NCBI GenBank assembly: GCA_950295325.1
Contig: OX485809.1
Coordinates: forward strand, 24,240,001-24,304,000
From: Polytrichum commune
Lineage: Eukaryota; Streptophyta; Polytrichopsida; Polytrichales; Polytrichaceae
Reading direction: 5' to 3'
DNA: 64,000 bases
Below the pieces are notes generated by a model. It ran no database searches and was not told where the DNA came from. It was given only the letters and a program-made list of their open reading frames with translations. The translations under genes were made by a program, and so were the position numbers. Of this stretch, positions 37,301 through 51,308 are shown piece after piece. Numbering within the stretch: position 1 is the first letter of the stretch; each line of letters opens with the position of its first letter.

Positions 37301-40300
37301 ATTGCAAGAAGAATTAATCAATCAATGCAAATACTTCAGCTCACTATCTTCAGCCTCACATGAAGATACACCCTTTCAATTCATTCTGCACAACTTGCTT
37401 TGCAACCTGAAGTACTTCTCTAAACAAGCACATCAGCTAACCAGGACTTACTCTTTGCGCTCATTGTAGATATCTCGCTCTAGCTTCTTCCAGCGAGCAA
37501 ACATAAGAAGGAATCCCTCACTACCACATGGTAGCCCAGCTGCAATCCGATCCACATCCATGTTAGTCTTTCCCAAAGCACGAGCTTGATCATAAGGTGG
37601 AAGCTCCTCATCAATAGTATTTGAAGCCAAACGCTCCTCCTCAGCTTTACACAGCACTTTCACTTGGGCGGTAACTCTCCTTGTAAGTTCCACCTGGATT
37701 CCAATCACACAACCACCAGGAGAACACTTCAGTTTTGAACAAACAGTAAGACAATAATGAATTCAATGAAAAGTACTGACAGCATGATGTAAGCAACCTA
37801 CGCAAAGCACAATAGCCCTGTACGAATGCCGCCCAATTTGAGCATATGGAATGTACTTGTAATCAAACAAGACAAAATATGCCATAGACTAAAGACATGG
37901 CTTTGTGTTGGATTTAGTTATCCAGCATACATTACCTTCCATGTTTGATAAGTTTGCAGCACATGGTTGGAGGTAGTGTGGAGGTTTAAACAAAAGAATT
38001 CTATATCAGTTCATTCAGGGCCAAACTCATTTAAGCATGCTATGAGGTGCTAAAATGAGATTCAATAAAGTGAAATAGGATGCTCTTCATTCAAATTCAA
38101 ACACTACGTCTGAGCATCCACCACAAGTGGAAAGAAATTATTGATATTGTATGCAAAACAACCAGTGAATAACCATCAGGAACCAACTCCCAATGGAAAG
38201 TCCCATTGAGTGTATACTAGAATGATGAGCCCTAAGTAAAAATTGAAGGAATCAAGAATTCTCACCAATTTCTTCATCAGAGCCAAGGAGTTATCTGGCA
38301 TGCCACCTCCATCCACCATCCAAGGAGTCTCAGGTTTTAAGGGAGTTGGTAGTTGGTGTGTTTCTGATGATGTCATCACCTCATACAACTTTGCCTGCAT
38401 AAGAGACAGACATGTCTCACGTTTCCCAATGCAAGCAATTGAATCAAAGCCATTGTAACCCACAACACATTTGACTAAGGTATTGAACAAGATTATGCTG
38501 CATGCTTCACTAAGACAAATTTCAGAAGAGTACCTTTGCTTCTTCCATTTCAATGCTGGCCGTATCAAGACCATCCAACATAGGAGAATCCTTGCTTACG
38601 AGTGAAACCTGCAGCATCTCTCCAAATTTCATCAACAAGCAGTCAACCAAGGTAGTTCAATCAATGCAGCAAACCAATGGAATCATTCCCTACAAGCAAT
38701 CAGTATGTTAGACTTACCAATATGGGAGTTAACTGGCCTTCAAGATCCAATAAGCCTTTTGCAAAAGCAGCAGCTGACATCTGAAGCAAAGCCATCACAG
38801 ATATCAGAATACTGAACCTGTTATACAGTTTCAAATAAGGAATATAATCACCCAAACTGAATGTAGCAAGCGTGCAAGCAATTTATGAGGATTAGGAGGA
38901 GATCAAACCTGCACGCGACCCTCATCTGAACTGTAAATCTTGAGGTCATGCCGATAAGTACTGTGAAGTCGCAACAACCCTGTCCCCTCTCCTGTAGCAG
39001 AGTATTTGGGTTGTGAACCAGGATGACAAGAGTACATCAAATATACATCTTTGAAAGAATCTTCAGGAAAAATCTTTATCCTCGAATGTTGAGGTATGAA
39101 CTATGAAAAAGATGAAACTGTGGCACTTAAAACTTACCAGGATACATAAAGTTCCTGAAAGACCTCCCCAGTTCTTCTGCCTGCAGATAATAATACTTTT
39201 GAGTAACTGCGGCTGGAAACGTCTAGTTACTCTTAGATTTCTTCCACTGACTGGCAATAAAGCCCTTGTATGTACAGGCAACATCTAGAAACACAAAGCA
39301 TAGCCAATCCCAAATACACAAAAGCCACCACAGAATAGGCCATAAAATGAATTCCACTGGAGTTTTAACACAACTCTAACAATTGATTTAACTAACCTGC
39401 TTTCGTCCAGCATGCGTGAGAACACCACCATACTTCAGCACCATCAGTGCCTCAATGGGCCTCTCTTCTTCAATCTCATCATCTTCCTTTGGAACCTTCG
39501 TCCACTTCTGAGGTTTGAGCTGCACTTTCCGGTAGATTCCTGAGAAGTGGCCACCCTGTAGTTCAACAAACAAGACTCAGAAGTAGAAATGACTTGGAGT
39601 AATTCCAGTCTTGTGTAATTGTCTATATTTTAGTAGGTGAAATACACAGGAATTTACTTGACTAAAAGAAACTAATGAGCTGGTCCTTCACCTCTTCAAG
39701 TACAGCTTTGACATGCCGTAACTTTTCTGCATGTTCAAAATCTTCTGCCTCGCTGTCACTGCTCTCCTTGCCAGACCTGGAGAGAAAACATGAGAAAATC
39801 AGTGACAATATCAAGTGACAATATCAAGGAAACAGATACTTACAGACACAAAGAATGTATAATGCCAACTCTTCAGTTAGTTTCATACTAACTTATTTGT
39901 GGAGGTCCCTGAGGATACCTAGGACGTGGGACAAGCATTCGTGTTGCATCAAGAAGATCTTGCAACTGCACAGCACTTTTTAGTTTTGCCTCTGCTCGGG
40001 GTCTTCCACCATTATACTTCAGCATGAGATTCAGCAACCTGTCTTGTGTAACTTTCATCTTCACCTTCTGTTTCGGTGTCCTGTCACCACTGTGAAATAC
40101 ACAATTTGTGAACATAACAGTTAGGAGTAATGACATGAAGGCATCAAATGGCGCCCAAGTCTGAAACCTATACCACACATAATGGCTCCTCTATAAATAG
40201 GTAAAAGGAGATACATAAAAGTTCACTTACTGTCGCAATACAGCAATGACACATCGTAGTTCTTCAGCCTGACCAAATGTGCCGCCTGTCATTGCATTGC

Positions 40301-43300
40301 TTCCTTGCCTTACTATACCATTAGTTTCATCTTTCTCTTGAGGTATTTCTTGTCTGGTCTTAAATGGCAAACATGGAGGTAACTTGGAGGTTAGATGAGG
40401 TGCTCTTGCATCTAGAAACATGGTTCTCAGCACACAAGCTGCATCATCATAATATCTGCAATCACCAAATAAATCAGTAGTCATAAATCAGAATACTGCC
40501 AGCATTGTCATTTACGAGTACACAACAAACAAAACAAACATTGTCCTCAATGTAGTGTTAAACTCAATATGTACTATCTGACTACTTCATACCTTGTTAC
40601 TCTCACTGCACTAACCCTCTGCAAGAAAGACAAGTTCACCCCCAGTAATAATTTACATTGCATTCTTTGACTGCAAATAAATGTGCAGATGTCACCTCCT
40701 GAAATTGGAGAGGACCCTTGAATGATAAATCAGATGTTATTTCGGTTAGTCTTTAACATGATTCAAACAAGGATGTATTTTTACTAGAAGATTGTGATTA
40801 CTACAAGGAATTTAAAAAGGTGCCGGGAGAAACAATCTGCTAAGTAATGGGATAAGATGATTGTGTGCACTAATGTTTCTGGCAACAGGATTTGGTCTCT
40901 CTCAAAATGAGAATTATGAAATGAGAGTGATGGATGCAAATATGAAACCATATTCACTTGCAATAGTTTTAGAAACATATTCCCAGAAATCCTGGAATAG
41001 ATTGAATACAATAGATATTACTTGTAAGAATTCTTAACGAAACTCCATCCATTGACATCACACACGTAGGACCGCCCTTGTGATCGCAGCAGATCAAACC
41101 CACATACCTGCAGCTCAACCACATTAACACAAGGGAACTCAATATGCATTCAATCACCACACCAACAGGCTAGAAGTAAGCACAAATGCAACACTAGATA
41201 CAAGATAGCAAAAAAGACCATTTCTTATTATTCTTTCAAAGCATATTCATTTTTTATGACCTACTATTGTACTTTGTTAGTGCAACATGAACTTGACCAT
41301 GCACATTTTTAGCCAATAACTTGCACACACGTGCTGACTTCAGACAACAAGTATACAGGAGAAACTATATATTCAATTGCAGCAAACCTGTTCACAAGGA
41401 AAAATTACTCACCCCTTGACCAAAGGCAATGCAAACTGCCCGAGCCATCTGTTTCTCTGCTGGGGTCAGAAGCACTGGGTATCTCACCTGTAACAAAGAG
41501 AGAGCAAAACAAAAATTGTCCAAAGATTCACGTTACTGTTCAGATCCAAATACCATGGTAATTAGCTTACCTTCAATGCTATCCCTCACGTAATTCAGAT
41601 ATTAGGTTCACCAATCCAAGGTATAATATATGTGTGTTTTTTAAACAACACCAAAACAAGCAACTCAAAAGAAACCAACTCTCCTACACAGAATTAACAC
41701 ACTGAAACACCTTGAAACCATAAATAACCATACCCTGAGCATCTTCATTGTCAAATACAAGTAATAAGCTTTATTTTGCACTTCTCACCTCCTTTCCATC
41801 AGCACTTCGCATGACAACTCCATCAACAACAGGTGACTTTCGAGCTTCTGCATGTGCATATTCTGGTCCCACTGTATACACCTGCAAGTACATCATTGCA
41901 AAATGTAAAACATCCCATGTATCAGAACTTCAAATCAAGAGTGGTGATTACCAACGAGATCAAAGGAGTAACAATATGAAAACACTTAATGTGCAATCTG
42001 TACCTTCACGTCTGTACCTCCTGTAGGCATAAACTCTTCATAAATATAAGACCCTCCCCTCCTCACCCTCCTTAGCTCCGGGTGAAATTCACTTGATCGA
42101 TTGCCTACCTGTACAAAGCGAGACTCACCTCATCATCTCTCCTTATTTACCAACTAATCATGTATTTGACTTCCAGGTAACCAAATCAGCACATCAATCC
42201 GAAATTAACAGCACAAATTTATGGGCACATTGCTCAGCAGGACTCTAAAACACAACATTAGAACATCCTTCCACTTTACCCAATTAACAAGGAACCCAAA
42301 AGGCTCCCACAAATTGCCATGACTTATTGCTCAGGCATAAGTGGATTTCAGGCAACATTCCCACTCACATTAACATCCACAGAGATATCCTTCGGAGATT
42401 GCAGAAAACTGGATTCCGTTGCATTCTTCTGCAATGACCTCAACTTGAGCAGTCATACAGAAGAAACAGGATCTTTGGATGTTGTATCGTTCCATGATTA
42501 CAGGAACTTCTTAGATCCAGGTTTAAATCTTAAACTATGGAACTGTTTATAGGTAATTCCTGTAGTGGTTTGCTGTAGGACAGACTCGTGATACCCCTTC
42601 TCAAAACAGAAGGTATGAAACACTCCAATAATATTCAAATCCCAAAGTTCCTTCTACCTGATTGATCTTCGAATTGTACACCTTCAAATTTAGCGTTACT
42701 CAACATGTTTATTAAGAGAACTGCCTACCAAATTTGAACAATTACAATCCACTGAATATACACCTAGAACAATGATGGATTTTTGAAAGATTCAAACTGC
42801 ATCTTGGAAGATACTTTCTGATTCTGTTACTGCAAGTTTCCTTTAAAACCATCCAGCAACACTCGTGACAGTATGTCTTAGATCATCAATTTGCATACTG
42901 GGGCGTATACCAACAAAGAAGGATCAGCAGACCAAACTTATCAAGAACATAGATTCCACACACCTTTCGGAACAACTCCTTCATTCCACCACCTGCAGAA
43001 CTTGGGTAATAAATCATCACACTGTGATTGTCACCTGCTCATCAAGGATCGAACAAAACCTGTATTAAAAAGTACTTCACTCAAGAGATAAAGATCCATT
43101 TTGTATACCCATCCACTACAAAAATGCTCCAAACAAATGCCCTAAAAGCTCCCTCTAATTGTGAGCGGATGAACTATGTAAGGAGATAGTTACTTATAAG
43201 ATGGAAAAATAATATACTGCATGCAGACATGTAGGTTAACCAGATTAAATGCCATGGCCCAGGTTGACAATAAACCAAAACACAGGACAAAGCACATAAT

Positions 43301-46300
43301 CATAACTATAGAACTCACTTCTGAAATTTTAAATCTACAACACCAATCCCTCGAGATGAAGCTGGAGGAGGAAGGACTACAACAACGACTGAAGGAAACT
43401 CAACCTTAAAAATGCTTCTTAGATTTAGGAACAGCAGACTTAGGATAAAGCAGTCCTTATTTTTGCACACACTTCATGGTCAGAATTGACCAAAAACCTC
43501 AGAAGACAGAAGTAAATTCTGAATAAACAACTATAAAGGAAATATATTAGACAATGCCACCATTGTCCAAAGTGGGGGGCTGAGAAAATAAATTATTATA
43601 AAGCACCACTCCAAGTCAGACCTCTTTACCAACATCTGTTGCCATGCAGTCCTTTATGCAATACTTTACAATAATGGTGCAATACTTCCATTACATACTT
43701 AGCAATAAGGACAAGCATACCATCAACAGGCTTCTCAACAAATGGCTTCATGATGCGTTTGCCATGAACTTCAACATAGTCTTCTTCTTCCACAAAGTAA
43801 TCCAGCTCTTGATCAGGATACTCTCGGTTGACAAGAGCATAGGGAGGAATGTTTATTCCACACTTATCCAATTGCTGGCAAACAAAAGAAACAACTTTGA
43901 GAAACCAACGGCACATGTTGAGCTGCCACTCTTGCACAGGTGTTATTGAGGTAACCTAGAAATCGTTTTCAATATGCAACATGACGCAACATACAGCAGT
44001 ATACAGCAAAGCAAGCTGCAGAAAATGCAAGTCAAAATGATACTCACAGCATAAACTTTGCGTCGGTCATGAAGGAGATGTTGCAGTTTCAATTCATTCA
44101 CCAAGAAGGGTCTGTATCACATCAACCAACACCACATGGTGAGAACCCATTCTGTAGGATAGCTTGATGAAACATCAACATGGACACCATCTTTCAAGGA
44201 CCTTCGACTCCAATGTGCCTCCAGACGAGATCCTCATGAATCTGTCCCAAAATTGTCACCAAACCTCGTACCTCCTGGCAAACTGCCACATTCATTGCAT
44301 TGCAAGAATTTTGCAGGGTGGTCACACCCCATTCCAACCGCTGAATATTTCCACCTCCCCCCCTCCCTCTTCAAGGAGAAGAGGTATATATTGGTTCCTT
44401 GTTCAAGGAGGAGGCTTTAAAATTCCTGCAAAAATCGTTCCCATAGACTCCATTTGAAGTCTTCCAGCTGACTCACTATACTAACTGAATGTCCTTGATT
44501 GGGATGCAACCACGAGGATTTCTAGGTAATCTCAGATCCAAACGGCAACAAGGAGAGAAATGCAACTAACTTGCGAAGAGAAGCATATGCTTCAGCCTTG
44601 TCCAGGGGATAGCCAGATGAATAGAACGCTATCAAACAGTCGCATATTGGCCACCTGCAAATAAATCAAAAATTTGTTATTCAGGATATCAAGACAGTTG
44701 CATTGATAGTAGGAACCCACGTCTACTGATACATTGCATCCTTCACTGTTATAAAATGGGGGTAAGCTCTCTACTGCTGAGAGAGGCTCTGTTCCTTGGA
44801 AACCCAGGCCTCTTTAAGCTACTGTAAATATTCATAAATTCATGGAGCAAGTCTATAAGCCCTTACTTTTCAATTGGTTCATGTAGAATCACATGGTCTC
44901 CAAATATGACAATCTGGAAGGGAAACAAGTGACACGTTAGAAACAACAAAGTCCATATAAGATCAATAATCACATCTAACTAAAAGTTCCCTACAAGGTA
45001 CCCCTCAAACAGCTTCTACACTATAGGATTCAGACAATGGTGTAGACTGATCACGTCAATTAGTCAATTAGTTCTTTGTACTATAGTCATCAACATAACG
45101 ACAGAAAAACCAGCTACACACTATTATCACAAATGGTTTGATACGATGGGAAAATAATACAAATGGGGAGGCGTGGAGAAACCAAAACACTTGGAGAGAA
45201 CTATGTTGCATTGCAGTCAGAAAAAATAACTGTGAATTTTGCAATATGGTACTCTTGACCTATTTTGATAAAATGAAGAAAAAATAACACCCTAACGCCA
45301 AATAGGAAGGTGACCAATATAGTCCACAAAGAGAGACTGGGCAACGAATTTGCATCTACACCATTGCAAAAGATACCCCAATTATCAGTCACAAATGACG
45401 TTTCACTCCAGAAACGATAGCGACTTTAGACTAATCTCAAAACAACTTCAAATTGAACTGCAGCAATGTCTGGCTAGCTGTAACAGTCCGCAACAGGCTC
45501 GGAAGAGAGTGGGAAAGAGCAGAGAGATGACCTCAAATTCGCCGAACATCCTGAGTCGATCCAGAATCTCAGTCATGGGGCCCGACAATGCCTGTCAATA
45601 ATTCCCACAGGCGCTGTGTCAATGGCGTGCAAACTTGCAAGCCATATTATTGTGATATTTCAAGCCCTTTTCATAGTCTTGTGCAGGGAGCCAGCCTTGT
45701 TAACATGAGCACACATGAGCAAACAAATTACATTGCGCTACCCGTATCTGCTATATCACTGTGATGATGACGATGGGCCTGACGAGCACTCCTCACAGCA
45801 GGCTGCCAACCCTAGCCCAAGGGTTGCAAAATATTTCTAAGAACCTCTTCTGTAAATTCCACTGTTTCCCACTCAGCTGACCATTTCGTATTCATACTTT
45901 TCTGAATACAAATCGCTGAGAGACCTTTAACCACCTCAGCCTCTCCATTACACGAGTAATCCAGCCGCCACTGCAACTAACTTACTCCTGCCAATGCTTG
46001 ACATCATAACTTCGCAACAGATTTCATCATCCTCTCGTGCCTCAGATTTTACCAGTAACGTCCCCATAAATGGTTCATAAGACAACAAGTGCACCAGGCA
46101 GCCGTCAAGCCCGTGACAAATCACCACGAATGATGCACATATCATGTTTGAAACAACGGAGTCACTAAAAATCAACACCATCGTCATCACCATCACAGAT
46201 GAACAACCCATCATGGGTTGATTATGCGGTTGGCAATTGCAGAAAGCGGCGTTCATCTGCTTCACCTCCAAATTGAGAAGCGCGATGAATTCTATTTCAT

Positions 46301-47728
46301 CAAACTCGCTGCACACACTAGATTGCTTGAAGAGAACTCGCAATCAAGTATCGTTTACAGAACCCCGTGTAACTAAAATGTCCTTGGCTGGTAGATACTC
46401 ATTCTCATGACGTTGCCAGCTTAAGACGAACAACCAACTCCATTGTACGTCTTTCAAGTGAATCGAAACACGCTCCCCAAGACCATCATCATCGTCATAA
46501 TACCCAACCCCATAGGCCTCGGTCGCAGACATTCTTTCTTCGTGTTCAGATCTCTTTGCGAGTGCGCTCTGCCAGAGAGAGAGAGAGAGAGAGAAAAAAA
46601 AAATCGAACAAAAAGACACACACTGAGCGAACGAGCGAGCGAGAGAGAGAGCCAGCGGGCAAGACAAACTGTCACCTCGACAACACTACTACTACGAGGG
46701 GCATCGTTAACGAACTCTGATTGATTGCTTAACTTTACGAGACTGCATGCGCAGATCGCTCAGGGTTGGTTCCCCGCTGTGCGGAATATTCTGGGGGTCT
46801 CGGTTTGAACTAAACGGGATATTCCTCAAGATCCTAAAGTATCTTCACAGTTATCCAAATTACTACTCTCTCTCTCGGAGGAACCGCTGCAGGCTGCTGG
46901 TACGTAAGTTGCAGGAAGACTTGATGAGATATAGCCTAGGCCAGCCCAGCCCAGTCCTCCTCGCACTGTAATGAGTCAAAACAAGATGTCTGCTCCGCCG
47001 CAAACCTTGAACAATTCCTCTGCATCAACAAAAGCTACTGAATCTACATAAATCCATATGTATCCATACACGCACAAAGGCTCTCCAGTCCTGCAGGCTA
47101 CATACATGGAGGTGATCGATTAGAAACACTAAGCCTACCAATGCTCTTGCGACTGCCTAAGCTAATCCAAACCCGCTCCGAAATAAATTCCCTACATGCC
47201 GCTCTGCCAAATTGGCGACGAAAACCGTGCATCTCCGTTTGGCAATGCCCGTACATTCAAATCGTACCGTACCCCCACAAATCCTCTCCCAGGTCCAGAG
47301 AGAGAGAGAGAAAAAAAGAGAGAGAGAGGAGCGTAAGATTGTTAAACAAAAAAGAAATCACACCGGGAGGCGGATGGGGTGGGGCGGGGGGATGTCCGAA
47401 GAAATTCATCCACAAGCGCCAGCTCAGGAGGGTAAGGACATTATATACATCACAACAATCAGACATCGCCCACACACTCGAGCTTCCAAATTTCAACTGA
47501 GAACGAATCACACAGCCACCGAGTACGAATCACAACACGAACCCAATCCCCCCTTCACATACACACCAAATCCCTCTCCCATCCCATCCCACCCCATCTC
47601 TGTTTCTGCGTCTGTGTCTGTTCTGTTTTCCCAACCTTTTTTTCCATCACGCACACCCCTACTACAACTTTTCGCAATTCGTTCGGCTTCATCCTCGCAC
47701 CCCCGCCCTCCTCCTCGCCCTCCGCCAT
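34354..47728 (-). CDS. VIH: Diphosphoinositol pentakisphosphate kinase (VIP1/VIH/PPIP5K)
   Basis: Dual-domain enzyme that makes and removes the 1-position pyrophosphate of InsP7/InsP8, signals in phosphate homeostasis and jasmonate response. Twenty-nine minus-strand exons, from 47728-47636 and 45591-45532 down to 34799-34725 and 34590-34354, join to 1,079 codons without a break. The ATP-grasp kinase domain (~20-335) shows [93 protein letters not shown] and [20 protein letters not shown]. The histidine-phosphatase domain opens with [10 protein letters not shown] (385-394), continues [50 protein letters not shown] and [16 protein letters not shown], and ends [11 protein letters not shown]. The chosen ATG gives an acidic leader (MAEGEEE); an in-frame ATG 19 codons further upstream is possible. 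Intron 1 is 2.0 kb. Confidence 0.95.
37938..38212. repeat. Dispersed repeat copy in VIH intron 20
   Basis: The second copy of the ~270-base repeat also found in PKp1 intron 6, lying between exon 20 (38394-38266) and exon 21 (37693-37452). It is more diverged in the middle but carries the same GAGGTAGTGTGGAGGTTT and ATTGTATGCAAAACAACCA blocks. Confidence 0.8.
46570..46660. repeat. GA-rich low-complexity tract in VIH intron 1
   Basis: (GA)n followed by an A-run and GAGCGAGC repeats. Together with the GA tract at 47,296-47,330 it gives spurious open frames on both strands. Confidence 0.8.
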
Positions 47729-48300
47729 CGCTGCTCGCAACCGCCGCCAAATGCTGCACCGCACCACGCAGCCCACAGCGCCCAATCTCTCAATCTCCTG
47801 CTTCTGCTAATGCTATTGCTGCCAAAGAAGACACCCCAACTGTCCGTCTTGTCTGTTCTCTCTGTGTGCTTGCGGAACCGATTGAAATCGGCGACACTAC
47901 AAAAAGATTGGTGCACTGGCATCCCCTGCTGCTCCTCAAATACTGGTCGGCCCCCGGCCCGTCTCTTCTCCGACCCCGTCACCCCATGATGCCCATGAAA
48001 TTGCAGCAGAGCACGATGACGATGATGATGATAATCCACGCACCGATGATAGATCGATGGGGGAGCCAGCCAGCCAGCCAGCCAGCCACAGCCAGCGAGC
48101 GACCGATGGGGGGAGGGCGGGCGGGCGAGACCCCTTCTCACTCCGACGCTGCCGCTGCCGCTGCCGCTGCCTCTGACGCGCGTCCGCGTTGCGATGGGTT
48201 CATCAGACTATGATGAGTTGCCCGGGTTGGGTGGGGCTTGGGTGGGCCCGGTCCACTGGGCTTTTTTGTTTCGGAGGCCTGCTGCCCCTGCCCGCCGGCT
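47729..48300 (-). promoter_or_regulatory. GC-rich VIH upstream region (5' leader/promoter)
   Basis: The GC content rises sharply over about 47,680-48,300 compared with both sides. It contains an (AGCC)n run at 48,064-48,088 and a (GCT/GCC)n run near 48,148-48,170. This probably covers the 5' untranslated leader and promoter of VIH. No start site could be placed. Confidence 0.5.
48064..48088. repeat. (AGCC)n microsatellite
   Basis: Six AGCC units in the upstream region of VIH. Confidence 0.9.
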
Positions 48301-49980
48301 CATATTTTCCTTGCGTTGCCTACTCTCCGGCCTAGTGGTTTTGGTTTCGGCGATTTGTTGCCAAATCATAGCGATTCTACAAAAATAGTAAGGAATGGTA
48401 CATCCTCTCTTTTCTCATGGATGAAATCCGCACCAAATAAAACCCATTGAAATTGGATGAAATTTTCGTATTTTGGATGAGTGTTCTCATATTTGGATGA
48501 ATTTCTTTGTTGTCATCCATATGTGGCTACATCACTCCGAAGGTTGTCATCAATGTAATTATCTTGAGAAATTGACGAAAATCATGGAGGTTTGACACAC
48601 GGAGGTGAATAGGAGACCACGTGCTTTTGAAGACGTTGCTTTTGAAATGGAGATCGGTGGGCCAAGTAAAAAATAAATCATTCTAAAAAAAATGGCGTTG
48701 CAGAGGTTGGTTTCAAGGTTAGTCCTTCTTTTTTGTGGTAAACTCATATGTTTCAACTCCCATCATGAAGAGAGGCCTCGAGCCTTATAAAAACAATGTC
48801 TTGGATCAGAGTTGAAAATATGCACTTATATCCAATAGAAAAGGGAGCAACCTTGAAACCAAGATCCCCAAGGTCGTCACATGCCAAGGCCAAAAAATCG
48901 TCTACTTGGCCCACCCATCTCCGTTTCAAACCCAACGTTTTTAGCATGTGTGTCCTCCACACGAGTGGAAGGTCAAAGGGGCAACAATGTCGTGCATATG
49001 CCCTTCCACTCACCTCGATATGGCAATTAAAGGTGAAAATTGGGAACCTTCATAATTCTAATAGAATCTTGGAAATAAAACTTGAGATCCCTACTTAAAC
49101 CTTGAACCTTGTATGATTTTGAGGAGTTTCGTATTGATTGTGTAGTATCTCTTTGTACAAGATGATATGTAATCCTCGTTGAATTCTTTCCAAGTCATTC
49201 CTATAGATGCTAAGATAGTGTAACCTCCCAAGACAACGATCCATTACTCTCGATTATATTGAAACCTTTTCATAGTGACAAAACATTATCATGTTGTACA
49301 ACCAGTTCCAAATACCATATGTGTGAGAGGCACAAGTTCAGGCTCTGAACTTGTTTGGAGGTTAAGGGCAAATTCAAGATTTCATTACAACATGATAAGT
49401 TTGTGTAAGCCCCCGACAAGCATTCAAGCCATCTTTCATTGGGTCTATGATATTGAAACTACGTACCTATAGCACAACTTCCTACAAAGGATAAGTGGAC
49501 ATACAATTTCTATGTGACGATGGTGATTGAAAATACATGACATGTATTCAATGCCATTTCTATGAGCCCTAATCCCTCCATGTCTACTTTTCAAGCATGC
49601 ATTGCTCCAATCAGAAGAATGCAGTTGATCAAATAGTTCATTTCATATGGGTTACTTCTAAGTTTGTCAACTAAACATAAACATACAAATGATCTTAAAC
49701 ACAAGATCTTATTAACCCTTGAGACCCATAATGAGCTTTTGAGGCATGAAAGTAACATTTAAGCAAATATGGACAAAATACTATGTTGTTAATAGTAAAT
49801 AGTGTTATGTACGCTATTTGCAAGGGGACCTAAACTAGATTTCGAGAGTTTTCAAAGTGCCATGCCTACTAATTGCCGATATGATTCTAGCCATCAACAT
49901 AAGTAACTTCTTTAAGTGAAAAATAAACTACATAGTGACATTTAGAGTAGCACCTTGGGATACTTTGGGTGATAGTCCTG

Positions 49981-50110
49981 CATTTTAGTATGCAAGGGGA
50001 AGATATTTTTCAGCGTACGAATGACAAGTGTCATGTGTTTACTTTTTAGTATGCAAGAGGAAGATATTCTTGAGAATACTCGTGTCAAATGTCATTTGTT
50101 TACACTTTAG
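49981..50110 (+). repeat. ~61 bp tandem duplication
   Basis: TTAGTATGCAAG(G/A)GGAAGATATT is repeated 61 bases on (49,985 and 50,046), followed in both copies by a TGTCAT(G/T)TGTTTAC block. Confidence 0.75.
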
Positions 50111-50930
50111 TCACCTTGTAGACCATTGTGTAGCATAGGCGTACACCTCATAACATTATTGAACATACTCATGCCAAGATAATAGGGAACGCACTTGAAC
50201 GTCAAGTGTCATGACTTTGACAATTATGGTGAAGTTGTTAATCACCAATGTAATCATATTTCTATATGCAAACTAAATTTGTTGTTGGAGTGCCAAGTGC
50301 CAAGTGCCAAGTGTGGATTGATCAATGTTGTTGTTTATTGGAAAGTGAGCGGTGTGGGGACCAAGATCTATGATTATGCCATTTCAGGGGTGGATACCAT
50401 GCCACTATGCCTCCTTCGAACATCCGCTCGCCAAGTATGTGGATCTCCCCTCTGCATTTCATTGCAATGTTGGTTTGGTTGTTGTGGTCATCTCCCTACG
50501 GGGAACTCCATTGGGAACTTTGAAAACCCTATGGGAACCTTAAAAATCCCACACAAATGCTCTCATACAACCGGTTTAATTTCATTTCAATTCAAGGTTG
50601 GTCATCAAACGGGGTTTGGAGTTGATGGCTAGCACCATAGGTTCTACCTTTAGGAAGGAAGAGGCAAGAGTTTCAATCCCCCCGTTGGTATCATCTCCTC
50701 TGCAAGTCCTTTTAATGAAGGGCTTAGTTTGAAAAAAATTATCCAAGATTCGTGAGTGGATGGAGATGGAGATTTCATTGAACGCGACGTTTTCCAAGTT
50801 CTACGGGAGGGGAAGGGAAGCCAAAAGTTGGGGCAACATAGGAGCCTTTAGATCTCTCAAATCACAATCTATGACCGAGATCTTCCTGGCCCGTGACCAC
50901 ACGGGAGGCATTCACAACACCTTAATGACG

Positions 50931-51308
50931 GGGGTCCCAGTCCCCTCTTGCCACCACTTCGAACCGCGTCTAATGTGAGTGTAGATGGTCGAGTGCATAT
51001 TTGGATGTGCATATTACAATGTTTTTTATTGTTAGAAATGGAGTTGCTATGTCTATTTGGCGTGGTGATGCAATTATGGGTCCACATAATAGCAAGGTGG
51101 AGTATTGAAGTTGTGATGTTGTAGCTACTTGGGTTGTTAGAATTATAAGCAAGGTCCCAGTCCCCTCTTGTTGTCATTTCATATCACATCCTTCTATAAG
51201 TGTGGATGGCCAAACGCATTACTTGGTTGTCATATTTGAAGTGCTTTCTAATTGCTATAATTGGAGTTGCTATGTTTGTTTGGCATGCTTATGCATATGT
51301 GGGTTTGT
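50931..51308 (+). repeat. ~220 bp tandem duplication
   Basis: GGTCCCAGTCCCCTCTTG starts both copies (50,933 and 51,153). Further blocks include GTGTGGATGG-like sequence, TGGAGTTGCTATGT and a TTTGGCATG-like end at the same spacing. Confidence 0.8.

Noticed and set aside
47689-48141. 150-codon minus-strand frame upstream of VIH
   Set aside because: Different frame from VIH exon 1, composition driven by GC-rich repeats, no homology recognised.
47212-48213. 333-codon plus-strand open frame
   Set aside because: It runs antisense through VIH exon 1, part of intron 1 and the GC-rich upstream region, with GA-, Pro- and Ala-rich low-complexity translation and no domain. The minus-strand exon 1 is supported by conserved VIH residues.
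50195-50632. 145-codon plus-strand frame
   Set aside because: Codon content and lack of any conserved motif look like chance in repeat-derived sequence.
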